64,000 bases of DNA from Nipponacmea schrenckii (Eukaryota; Mollusca; Gastropoda; Lottiidae): the NCBI GenBank assembly GCA_030562195.1, contig CM060203.1:62001-126000 (forward strand). Reading direction: 5' to 3'. A program made the translations under genes and the position numbers. This document shows positions 33,355 through 43,879 of this stretch, piece by piece (within the stretch, counting starts at the first letter, position 1; every line of letters begins with the position of its first letter). Below the pieces are notes generated by a model. That model had not been told where the DNA came from, searched no databases, and saw only the letters and a list, made by a program, of their open reading frames with translations.

Positions 33355-34089
33355 TTTGTTTAATGACTTGGGTATTTCAACGAAAATGATAAAAAGTCGT
33401 GCGGTTTCCCGCGTGAAAAAAAACGCGCTGTTAGGACGACAATTTCTCACGAAATTCACGCGGAAATCCGCCTATAGTTTGGGTTCGTGTTCGGGTTCGT
33501 GCTCTGTATAAGGGCCTAGATACTAAAATAGAGGCTGAAGAAAGAATTTTCAAATTCATGGTACTAGGGCCTTAAACTATTTTGAGTTAGGACTTACATA
33601 ATGATAGGGTGGCATGGAGAAATTCGCCCCTCGGGGTGAGACGCCTCCTGGGGATAACTCTAAGGTGAATCACCAGATGGCGTTTGTATCTGTCCACGTT
33701 AGTCACGTGATCTCCGACGACTTCCCGCCATTTTTGTAGCTAACTTGCAGGCCTGCTAAAAAAGTTTACAGTTCATAAGAGGTTAGTGCCAGTTTTTATC
33801 TAATTTTTAGAATGTATGTCCTAAGATTTGGTGATCTTAATATCATATGAAATAATCATCTTCATCTCTTTTTTAAAAACCCGCTTTCTATTGAGATGAT
33901 TTCCTAAACGCAAACTTACGTAGTGTTTATGATATTTCTTGCTCGCATATTCACAAAATAGTGAGGGCTTTGGGGAAAGTCGCCCTTTCAAGCTCGGGGC
34001 AAGATGCACTTGGGGGCGTTTTCCCCCTCGAGTCGGGGCGTTTTACCACTTAACATAATATTGATAATATTAATAATGAACTTCAAACC

Positions 34090-34312
34090 GAGGTGGTTAT
34101 GGTAATGATGCCCTGAGAGTTGCGTTACCTGTGAGGACCTTGCGCCGGCATAGGGATAAGAAGGTATTACAACCAGGCCAAAGTGTTTTGGGCAGAAAAC
34201 TGTTTTACCCCTGCAGTTCGAACAAGAACTTGTCGAGCACATTAAAGCAATGGAGAGAGCCCTATTCGGATTAACCTCATTCGATGAAAGAAGGTTAACT
34301 AATGACCTTGCG
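34090..34312 (+). pseudogene. Tigger/pogo-like transposase, N-terminal HTH fragment
   Basis: One frame reads ALRVALPVRTLRRHRDKKV and LQPGQSVLGRK. After a frameshift near 34210 another reads LQFEQELVEHIKAMERALFG then LTSFDERRLTNDLAF. This is the Psq/CENP-B-type helix-turn-helix region of Tigger/pogo or Jerky-like transposases (E-L-V-E-H-I-x-x-M-E-x-x-L-F-G-L-T). The frame is cut at 34312 by a reverse-oriented TATACGCCC element. The DDE catalytic core is absent; a C-terminal piece follows at 35320-35776. GGGGGCGTTTT motifs at 34012 and, inverted, near 36125 may be remnants of the element's ends. Confidence 0.7.
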
Positions 34313-35315
34313 TTTTTCACTCCATTACCCATAGGGTGAAACTCGTGCTCACTCTACAGGCAACAATTCTTTATGGATTCTTTTGATTTTTATTTTGTGG
34401 ATCAGTGTCATTATGAAGATGATCCCTAATGATTTTCGTGATGATCGGATAATTTTTCACCGAAATATTGTGTCTGACTTAGCCTTTTTCACTTCATTAG
34501 CTACATGGTGCAACTCGTGCTCATTCTACACTCACAATTCTCTATGGATTCCTTCGATTTTTATTTTGTGGGTCAGTGTCAGTATGAAGATGACCTTTTT
34601 TTATTTTCGTGATGAACGGATAATTTTTCACCGAAATATCGCATCTGACGTTTTTCACTTCATTAGCTTTAGGGTGCAACACGCTACAATTCTTTATGGA
34701 TTCTTTTGATTTTTATTGTTGTGGGTAAGTTTCATTATGAAGATGATCCCTATTGATTTTTGTGATGATTGAATAATTTTTCACCAAAATATTGTGTCTA
34801 ACTTAGCTTTTTTCACTCCATTACCTTATAGGGTGCACCCTGCTCACTCTACAGTCTATAATTCTCTATGGATTCTATTGATTGTTTGTATGTGTGTTGA
34901 TATCATTATGAATATGCACACTATCAAATTTAGTGATGATCCGATAATTTTCTTCTTAGATATCGCAAAAAAACTTTGATATCGCAGTCGTTTTCGATAT
35001 ATGCATTTAGCTTGTGAGTTTTTATTTTTATTTTGTGGGTCAGTTTCATTATGAAGATGATATCCCTATTGATTTTTGTGATGATTAAATAATTTTTCAC
35101 CAAAATATTGTGTCTTACTTAGCTTTTTCACTCCATTACCTATAGGGTGCACCCTGCTCACTCTACAGTCTATAATTCTCTATGGATTTAGCTTGTGAGT
35201 TTTTGCCTTTGACTTCAATATTCATTCAGTGAATGTTTTTTTAGTTATTGCTCAATTTATTTTTCAAACTCAATGCTGCCAGTGGGCGTATGTTACCTTG
35301 CCTGGCAAGCTATCT
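34313..35315 (-). mobile_element. TATACGCCC element in reverse orientation, 3'-truncated
   Basis: Reverse-complement units (TCTATGGATTC, GATGATCGGATAATTTTTCA, CTCACTCTACAG) run from 34313. The 5' module at the right end reads GCTGCCAGTGGGCGTAT, hairpin CTTGCC-T-GGCAAG (35297-35309) and CTATC (GATAG reversed). The 3' hairpin and GGAC run are missing, so the element is truncated at the Tigger junction. Confidence 0.75.
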
Positions 35316-35319
35316 AATA

Positions 35320-35776
35320 AAATAAATTATGTCGCATCCACATCAAATCCATTCTCCACTCAAAAGTTATTATCAGTTGAATCGACTTCATCTTGTTTTC
35401 CCCGATCTGTTGCGCAAAATTCGTTTATTTATAGAGCAGCCAACCAATGCCGAAAGTGAAAACTTCAGCAAACAGGAAAAGAAAAGCTGTGTCATCTACC
35501 GTTCTTACGTCATCGCCGTATAAAATTGTCTTTAAATTAAAAGAATTTCGAAAATTAAAATCTAGTAAAAAGTCAACCCATAACACTCAACCCCCAAAAA
35601 ATTCAAAACCGGTAAATATGGTTACAACTGCTGATGCTGAATGCATTTATTGCACAGAGTTTTTTTCCATGAGCAATGAAGATTGGATCCAATGTATTAA
35701 TTGTCATGGATGGGCACATGTTGGTTGTGCTGGAATAACAGCTTCTCCTTCACCTGCGACTTTTGTGAAGATTTAA
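35320..35776 (+). pseudogene. Tigger/Jerky-like transposase C-terminus with C4HC-type finger
   Basis: The open frame from about 35447 gives 109 codons: a lysine-rich stretch (NRKRKAVSSTVLTSSPYK), then CIYCTEFFSMSNEDWIQCIN with a following C-H-G-W-A-H-V-G-C-A-G. That C-x-x-C ... W-I-x-C-x-x-C-x-x-W-A-H-x-x-C-A-G pattern is the PHD-like finger common at the end of Tigger/Jerky-type transposases. Sequence from 35320 in another frame contains LLSVESTSSCFPRSV, probably the preceding serine-rich tail. About 300 residues of DDE core are missing between this and the N-terminal piece. Confidence 0.7.
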
Positions 35777-36479
35777 GAGTTGTCCCACATTTATGTAAAT
35801 TATAAGTATCAATACAATAGCATTGATTAAAAAATAAATCATTGATATAGATATAGATTGATATATTGGTTATCTTTAGTATTTTATTTTAAGATCACAA
35901 TACCCCCGTCGTAAAAGAGGAGTCCTGAAATATTGCACAATGCAAAGTCTTGCTTGATCTGTTTATGTTCTACCTGATCGACTACAAAATATTGGTATAT
36001 TATCAATTTGAAATTTCATACATAAAGAAATACTGCACTTAAAACACCCTTAATGCCGAAGTCAAAGGCCTATCAGTCTGTAAAATGAAACAAGTATTCC
36101 TTATCTCAGAATGGAAGGGGCAAAACGCCCCCTGGGGCTTTTTACCCCTCTCAATATTGGCATCTTGGCATCAAATTTCAAAATTGTGAAAGTTATCCTA
36201 GCTAAATTAGTTATGTTTTGTGTTATGCCACAAAAAACAAATTTTAAAAATATTTGCTATGGTATAATTATAATATTCATTAACGCGTGGAAACTTGAGG
36301 ATTATCTTTTTTTTTTTTTTGTATTATGAATGTTCAAATTTTTCATGGGTACTATTCTAATGTCAATAAAGTATTTTTTCTATATCTATATCATATTAGT
36401 CCTAGATTGATCTAATTACAAATCAAATCCAAGATTCAGGTTCAATTATTTTTTAAGCTTCAAATAGATCTTAACAATC
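35777..36479. other. No gene recognised
   Basis: Apart from an inverted G-C rich block near 36118-36155 (GGGGCAAAACGCCCCC), which may mark the right end of the Tigger-like relic, nothing is supported. Confidence 0.5.
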
Positions 36480-36809
36480 ATGTCAGTCTGTTACCGAATA
36501 AACGTTAAAATTATCATCATTTATGTTCTAAAGATATTAACACAAAGGTATTAATTATTTTCTTTGGTTATAATAAGATGTATCACTTGGCAATTATTCC
36601 CTTTCATTCTGTTAATTTTGATGTGTGAAATTGGTCGGTAACGGACTGACATTCATGGTAACAGGCTGTCAGTAACATACTGACATAGGAAGACACATGA
36701 CAGTCATGCGACAGGAAATAATCTTAGCCTTAGAAAAACTTTTTGGCGGGAAAATTTGTCTTCATCTGGAAGTTATATTTATTGAAAGATTATAAAGTTT
36801 GTTATTATT

Positions 36810-38008
36810 ATGCCACTGAGTTCTGCAGAAAAACAACATCTTTTCAGACAGGGGCTGAAAGATAGGGGTACATATGAGGCATATGTCATGCACTATACCT
36901 TTTAGAATTTCCTGATAAACATGTGAGTTTTTCCAAATTTGCTTAATTGTGGCCTTCTCATGTTCTACTGCAAAGGGACATTCCGCATAATGTGTTTGTA
37001 AAATACATGAAAGTGTACGTTTACTTCTTAAAACACTTTCTGAGAAGACTCATTCACCTATCAAAGTATCCTTCCGTGAATTTATTTCACTAGTGGTATG
37101 TAACCAAGTGTCAGAGTCGTGTATGTTTGGAGAGTGTAAAAACTGTCCAGGAATGGATCACCTTTTTGCACCAGAAGATGAATTAAATGATTTTTGTAAA
37201 TGGTCCCAGTGGATAAATTTTGATCAAATTGTACAAAAATCTGATGTTGAGGGCACAAAAGGTGATTTTTTTTCTAAACTTAAGACCTTGTTACCAAATT
37301 TCCTTAAAGGGATAATAGGCGTTAGAATACACTCGTCCTACGGCTTATATTTGTGTTTCATATTGACTATTAGTTAAATAAAGATGCATCCCACACTTTA
37401 CCAAATTTTAAAAAGCCACAATAAAAATATATTCGGAATTTAAAAAAAAGTGAGCCAGCGACGATTCCATTCAGTTTGAGAATAAAAGCGTCTGGTAAAT
37501 CAACGCTAAAACATCATTGTGGAATTCAACAGTAGGGGTCAAGGACGCGTGAAAACTCACATGTTAGAGTTACGTCCCTTTATATTTACACGATTTGAAA
37601 ATCGCTTGATGGATGGCTTAAGCGTTTTATGATTAACTACTTTATTTTGGGGATTTATCGGATTTTAGAGGGATTTTGATGTATAGGTAAGTCCACTGAT
37701 GGATATATACTGTTATTGTCCAAATTTGAGTGAACTTAAAATTTTATGTTCGTTCTAACGCCTATTATCCCTTTAAACATACGTATATTAAAAGAAAACA
37801 AGCAAAAGCTTTCCAAAGTCAACGTGAAAATCAAATGTCTGCCAGTAGCCCAATCGACATAGACAAGGAACAATACTATGCTGTATTTTTTGACAACGGG
37901 TTTTACATTGGAAGGGTGCTTGAAGCACTAGGGGAAGAAGATGTCAAGATCAAATTTTTAAAGAAGACTTCCAAGAGCATTTTACCTTGCCAACTAGTAG
38001 AGACATAG
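36810..38008 (+). pseudogene. Transposon-type protein with CX5CX2C motif, split by a MITE
   Basis: Pieces occur in order on the plus strand. An N-terminus MPLSSAEKQHLFRQGLKDRG at 36810 resembles the M-P-L-x-x-A-E-K-Q start seen in many invertebrate transposon-encoded proteins. A middle portion with SPIKVSFREFISL leads into SESCMFGECKNCPGMDHLF and KLKTLLPNFL. After the 465 bp MITE (37308-37772) comes KHTYIKRKQAKAFQSQREN, and a C-terminus with YYAVFFDNGFYIGRVLEAL ends at TAG 38006-38008. Several frame breaks lie between the first two parts. I do not recognise a named family; Kolobok-like is one possibility. Removing the MITE with one TTAA copy joins the two open parts in frame. Confidence 0.55.
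37308..37772. mobile_element. 465 bp TTAA-flanked MITE, copy 1
   Basis: TTAA lies at 37304-37307 and 37773-37776. Terminal inverted repeats are AGGGATAATAGGCGTTAGAA and its complement. The copy at 46834-47298 is the same length in inverse orientation and about 95% identical by eye. TTAA duplication is shared by Kolobok, piggyBac and Sola3; the AGGG start favours Kolobok-like, by inference. Confidence 0.88.
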
Positions 38009-38950
38009 CTGTTATTAGCAAGAAGTATATTTTTATGGGCCAGTAACACTTAATGGCACTGGACCCTTTGTTTTACCTAAACTACTAACTATAAGAAAGA
38101 AGTACAAACTTCTCAAGAAATAAACTATAAATAAATTTGAATATATTATGTTACTGTACGGTACCAATTTTAAAAGCAGTTGATGCATTTGTTATTGTTG
38201 ACTTTTTAGTTGTTGGAAATTCATTGTTTAATTTTTACTATAAGTGCAGGTTATTTATCCCTTTATTTATTAATTAATTTGAAAGTGAAATTAAAGTTGA
38301 TATAATAATGTTCAAAAACAACTTCATTCATATTCATGTACACATCCGATTCGTCTGGACACCCAAACCCAACATGCTCCACCCCCAACTAATCCCACTA
38401 TTAACTGGTAAACAACCCCTCTCTTCTCCAAATTTCAAAGTTAGATATTAACTAACAAGTGAAATAAAGGTTATTATATCACAATTGTTATCAAAATCAG
38501 TATGTCAGTCCGTTACTATCAATTGTCAGTCTGTTACCAGTCATTTAATCGCATCCTAAGGATTGAAATTTTTCAAAAATCATTAGATTTTGTCTTTCCA
38601 TATAAGCAATTTATTATCACACCCTATATCAAAAGTTATCAGTAGCTACAGAGATTACTTTCAGAGAATCTTTCCATAATGTGCATAATTGACCGTCTGA
38701 TTGAGGTTGCAAACATGTCAATCTGTTACCGAAGACTTTCCATTCTGTAACACAGAAAATTTTACAGAAAAGCAGAAATCATTGGTAGGCCTACTATTTT
38801 ATACCCTGTACATAGAAGATGTATTGTGGCAAATTTAAAAATTTCCAAATTTAGGCCTAAAAGTATTTGGAAATCTATATAATTTATTTTTAAAATAGCT
38901 CTGAAATGTCAGTCTGCTACTCACGGAATTGACCTAATATGACTGACATT

Positions 38951-39655
38951 TAAAAACATACTTTGCTTTTTCAAAGTCTAGCATCAGAGGTGTAGCCTAA
39001 TTACCGAAGCTGTACACACCATTTAAACATCGTGTACGTATTTACTTTCGTCGAAATCACATTGAGTTCTTGTGGGGTGCGAATTCCCCCAGGTTACCCT
39101 AAATGGGTTAAGAATGGACAACATTACCATATTATACAGCAGAAATAACTTCATGCAACGAAAATCGTCTTGTAAACCTTTTCTGAGGTTCAGAATAATC
39201 TGCCATTTTATCACAATACTAATTGCTTTGGCATGACATGAAATGACATGACAACATTGTTTCTATGATAACGGTATGACATCACAAATTTTATGACCTC
39301 ACACATTTAATGATGTCATATTATGTCTTATGTAATATGTCTTGATTACAGGTAGGCCTGTAGTACAAAATGAAAATTACAGACGACATTCTTGACCAAA
39401 CACGTTACTTACGACAATTTTGCTCCAACCATATGCTCAATTGTTCACTTACGACAAAAAATAGGTTTCCATGGAGATATGCGTCATAAAAAATGCCTAT
39501 CATTAAAGATCTTTGAAGGTGGGTCTAGGAATATGTGTAAACTAGGAAGACGAAAAACAAAAAATCTATTCTATTTGGTCATACTTTCTGGCCGTAGCGA
39601 TGAGTAATCCTTGAACCCATTTTGACCACTTTTGTAATACGTTTTTTAAGTTCAA
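38951..39655. other. No gene recognised
   Basis: AT-rich sequence. A 71-codon frame at 39392-39607 has no recognisable domain. Confidence 0.5.
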
Positions 39656-41020
39656 TAATTGGTCCAGCACGCTCTATTCTAATTTTTATTTTAAGATAAC
39701 AGTATTTATTTCGATAATATGAAATAAATAACGTTATCATGGCACTGATCAAAGATTTCGGTGATGTCTTAGTTACTATAGAAAGTGTGTTGCCTTAAGA
39801 GCAAAGGGACGTAACCACAAAATCTAAACCAGAATTATGTCTCTTTCAGAAAGCTCCAATCATTCTCTTTACCTTTATCTACGCCTACCATCAGGCATGT
39901 TTTTAATAGGCTAAGGCGGATGTAAGTCTGATTCGTTAAATTTAACCAAATCATGTTATGTTGTTAGATGACATATTTCTGGCAAGTCCGATTGATCCAG
40001 AGAATATTGAGAGAAAATTAGCCGTGCTGAAGGGTGAAATAGTTGCAATTCCAAAATCCAAAAAGAATCAAATAACGGACATTGAAAAATGGACCGATGC
40101 CCTTTGGTTTACTCGTCGGTTTATCTTACCGCTCACCTAAATGAGGCACAAGGAATTCTTAAATATATGAGTCAGGTCAGAGTGGGGGCCAATAGAATCA
40201 AAGGTATTGGATGGAAGCATTACGATGATCAATTTCGATGAAAAGGTCTATAAATCAAAATATTTCTTGGGGTTCGATCGACAATTAACTTTGGTTACTC
40301 TATTTGAACGATAAAGAAGAGGTTCATAGTCAGGGAACATCACACGATTCAAACATAGGAAAATGTTTCGACTTGAATTATCAAGGAAAGTGTCATAAAT
40401 CGTATTTCTCCTACAAACATGCATGCTTCCATTGTAGTGGGTCACACCCATACATTCATTGTTTTAACAGACGTAATCAGTTTAATTCTAGTTCAGGTTA
40501 TAATTATGGAAGTCAAAACTATTTTCGTTTTCAATACCGAGGTCCAAAACCAGGAGCAAAAACTAATAGAAAACCGGTGAACGTTCATGTGGCGATTACG
40601 CGTACTTGTGATCCTTTTTGAAACATCAAACATTATGTAGAAACATTAATTTACTGCACGCCTGAAGCCTTATATATATGCATTTTAATTGTCGCCCATA
40701 TACCATTTAGGTCGGCGACAACCCACTGTATAGCTGTGGCCAACCTTAATAAAAAATCAAGAATTCAATTAATTTGGTTTGTCTTTATCGATGCCCAGTG
40801 ATAAAAGTGTTTATTTCGATATGAAATAAATAATGTTATCATGGAACTGATCAAAGATTTCGGTGTTGTCTCAGCAGCCATAGAAAGTGTGTTGCCTTAA
40901 GAGCAAGGGAAGTAACCACATAATCTGAACCAGAGTTATGTCTTCATTCTCTTTACGACCACCAATAATTAGTCAAGCACGCTCCTTTCTAATTTTAACT
41001 TTAAGATAAATAAAGATATT
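39656..41020 (+). mobile_element. DIRS/Ngaro-like retroelement relic with ~200 bp flanking repeats
   Basis: Flanks 39705-39890 and 40808-40960 are direct repeats (GTTATCATGG, ACTGATCAAAGATTTCGGTG, GAAAGTGTGTTGCCTTAAGA). A shorter block, CAGCACGCTC to TAAGATAA, lies before the left copy (39664-39704) but after the right copy (about 40975-41015). That rearranged order recalls split direct repeats of tyrosine-recombinase retroelements. No recombinase or reverse transcriptase is present. Confidence 0.45.
39958..40621 (+). pseudogene. Gag-like protein relic (DIRS-type)
   Basis: Three pieces in sequence but different frames: an N-terminal helical part (39958-40140), then ILKYMSQVRVGANRIKGIGW with a following Y-D-D-Q-F-R (about 40150-40240), then CFDLNYQGKC ... 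CFHCSGSHPYIHCFNRR (about 40365-40475). The zinc finger C-x(4,5)-G-x-C ... H-x-C-x-x-C-x-G-x-H-P-x-x-x-C, together with the upstream M-x-x-V-R-x-G-A segment, is seen in DIRS/Ngaro-type ORF1 proteins. At least two frameshifts and a stop make it dead. Downstream ORFs of such an element are absent. Confidence 0.5.
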
Positions 41021-42749
41021 GTACTGTGACTCATGGTCAAGAATCAATAACGATACCCGACCATGGCCAAGTTAATTCCTGCTACGACCACAAAAGCTTT
41101 CCGAACTGAAATCAATAAAACATAAATAAAAACATCATAAAAACCAAATAATGAAACTTTGAATTAAATCGGCCCAAACACAAGCTCTGCAGACGTGATG
41201 CAAAATTTTTGAACATTATGCATCAGCTCCGGTCTAGAAAAAATGTGGTTCAATATTTTATTCTAGCCCATTTAGAAGTATTTGGTTCAAACAAAATGTT
41301 CTCTCTATTTCAGTTTTTTTCAGACGTTCCCAAAGAAAAATAAATTGATAAATCGATCTACTTTCAATAATCCACTCAATTAAGTTTTAAATCAAGTATG
41401 TAAATTGTACTAAGAAAATAAGAATAATACTTACAACATCTGATTTTGATGAATCTCTTTTATAATTCAACAAAAAGTTACCGACATCAATTTTATCACA
41501 CAAAAATAAAAATGTTCCACATGTTTTGGCTCAGCCCATGTCTTTCCAGCAGAGGATTTTTTGACTAAAATAAAGTCAGCAGCCAGGCTGTATATCTTTC
41601 TTGATGACTGTATTTCGCTTTATTTATTAATGAAGAAATAAAAAGGGAGCAGTCTGCATTTTATTTTGGTTGATTTGGATCTTGAATATATATGTAAATG
41701 TAAATAGTCTACAGGAATACATGTTCCTAAAGCAACGTTTGGTTCTATACATGAACCAAATGTTGCTTTCACAATCCATGATTCTCGTCATTAGAGACTA
41801 ATAACTTCCCTTGGCAAACCATGCGTCATGACAAAAAGTATCTAATCAGCGATCTCGTAACATTTGGAATAATTCAAAATTGCGGCCTCCAATGAATCAT
41901 TGTTTTCATAACAAGTTTTCTATCGACTGTCTGAGCGAAAACCTGAAAAAAAGCGACGCAAGCACTTATATATTGATACCAAAACTGCAAGCGGTGAATC
42001 ACTTTTTTACGCATCTGTCCCGGTTGTAATGCCAGAATCAGTTTATGTGCTCGCAATCGCTTCTCGGCTAAAACTTACACGGTCAGCCATATGGCATAAT
42101 CTCCTCCCTTATCTATATTATGTCTTTTCTTAATATAACATAGCAGTCCCGTAACTAGGGGGCGCAGGATGGGGGGGGGGGGGTGCCCCCATTTGAAATC
42201 TTTTCGCCCCCAGCCTTATTGAACAACATTCATGGGTTAAAGTTACTGCAACCGTTTTGACTTTTAGGTCAGGTAGCGCAGTTTGTGAGAGTGGCATTCC
42301 TGTTTTAACAAGGTTTAACAAACCCACCTGCAAATCCATGTTTTTGTGGTCCATTATACTCGTAGAACGAACCGGTCCCGACTAGTTATCTACTTTTTTT
42401 TTATCTAGAATTGCTGCTTTCTGCAGCGGGCTGAATCTAACTTTTAAGAATATAATTGTCTGTCGTTTGAGTTTGACGAATTAGACGAAAAATAATTTCC
42501 CCTGCGTGTTAGAGAACTCAAGTTTTAAGTAAGAGTAAGTTAAGTTCATAGTTGAAAGGTTTTTTAGTGAATAGTGTTTGAGTAAATGAATAGAGTTCAT
42601 TGAGTGGTTGATAGTGTCATTCAGGACTTGTCAACCGACCGACGTAATAATTAACCATTGGATGCATAAAACTAAAAGAAATAATAGTTTAATTTACATC
42701 TTGATTCGTTAACCCATTGAATAAAATGCACATATTGAAATAAGTTATA
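41021..42749. other. No gene recognised
   Basis: Mostly AT-rich DNA. A G13 homopolymer near 42170 and G/C-rich flanks stand out. Short frames lack domains. Confidence 0.5.
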
Positions 42750-42755
42750 TTTATT
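42750..42755 (-). promoter_or_regulatory. Candidate polyadenylation signal AATAAA
   Basis: TTTATT on the plus strand, about 100 bp after the stop codon of the minus-strand TspO-like gene. Confidence 0.4.
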
Positions 42756-42853
42756 TTAATATTGTATGGACGTATTTCATTCTAAAAGTTAAAGTGCTAA
42801 TGTTGTGAAGACACTATTTAAATCACTTGATCAAATTTCGTGGTAAACAGAAT

Positions 42854-43879
42854 TTAAACTTTTAAATCGTAACTGTTGATCTCGTCAGGCTGGATCGGTT
42901 TTCGACAATGTCGCCAAAACATCATGATAAGTTTTAAAACCAAAGCAGCCAAACCTATACCAAGTAGAGCTGCTGTAAATATTGAGTTGGTTTTGTTAGC
43001 ATCCCAGTTGTTAGCCATACTTCCACCTAGTGCGAAAGGGACAACCAAGTACGGCGTTAAAGTGTAACGTGAGAATTTGTCTAGGAAAAACAAGTCTGTG
43101 AACACAAACAGTGTGATTTCACCCGTTAGAACGCCCAAAGCTATAGTTCCACCAGTTTCTAGTTCTATTTCCAATCTGTACACAAGCATCATGACTAAAT
43201 TCAGCAATGTTGCAATTGTTGTCCATGTTGCAAAAATACCAAGTCCGTTATGCACAAAGATTCGGTGAAGCCAGAGTTCAATGTTACGGCCTTGTTTGGC
43301 CAAGATAGGTGCATGAGTGGCATAATTCTTGTAAGCAATGAAGAGACAAATGTACAATGTAAAAGAAACAAGGAAAAGAGTAACAAACGAAATTTCAATG
43401 AGCTCTCTGTCGAAGACGAATGTCCAAGTAATAGTAAATGCTACGTCGAATGCGTATGCAATAAACAGGGCCGGAGTTAGTACCATTGGACTGATATAAG
43501 CAGAATTACCGTCTACTTTTCGGAATATATTAATAAAAGCGAAGAGGATCCAAAGACATTGCCAGAAATAAATCAAGCCCCAGATACTAAATGTCCATCC
43601 AGAAGGAGTAATACCAGTAAAATACTTGTTAGATAGTGCTGACAAATTGTATCTGTAAAGATCTGAAAATAGAAATCATGGATGAGTTAAAATGATGGAA
43701 GTATTTGTCAATAATTCAATTGGTATCTTGATTTTATATGTTGAATAATAATTCTAAAAAAAATACTTACTAGTTTCAAAATTATTTATTGCACTAAGTG
43801 AAAAATTAAACACCAAAATTAACGCAGCAATTATCATTGAAGCAAGTAACAATTTGTTATGTTGAGCCATCTTGAAATT
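42854..43879 (-). CDS. TspO/MBR-like multi-pass membrane protein, paralogue 1
   Basis: Two coding exons on the minus strand: 43771-43870 (ATG at 43870) and 42854-43662, joined by GTAAGT...TTTTCAG with a phase-1 intron, giving 302 residues. Exon 1 encodes one hydrophobic helix after MAQHNK. Exon 2 carries seven more hydrophobic stretches. The motif ITPSGWTFSIWGLIYFW opens exon 2, matching the P-x-G-W-x-F-x-I-W-G-x-I-Y signature of the TspO/MBR tryptophan-rich sensory protein group. HNGLGIFATWTTIATLLN and LTPYLVVPFALGG are further conserved blocks. TspO proteins bind porphyrins or sterols in membranes; whether this divergent branch does so is unknown. An acceptor (CTTTCAG) nine bases before the ATG implies an upstream noncoding exon. 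A paralogue lies 7 kb upstream on the same strand. Confidence 0.8.

Larger units (their letters stand above)
36480..38950 (+). mobile_element. Unclassified DNA transposon with subterminal TGTCAGTCTGTTACCG motifs
   Basis: Copies of the motif lie near 36482 (+), 36637 (-) and 36658 (-) on the left, and 38503, 38524, 38717 and 38907 (all +) on the right. They bracket a broken open frame (36810-38008). Clustered subterminal motifs at both ends resemble transposase binding sites. Precise termini and target duplication were not found, so limits are approximate. Confidence 0.45.

Noticed and set aside
42160..42360. Frame across the G13 run near 42170
   Set aside because: Low-complexity homopolymer with no homologous domain.
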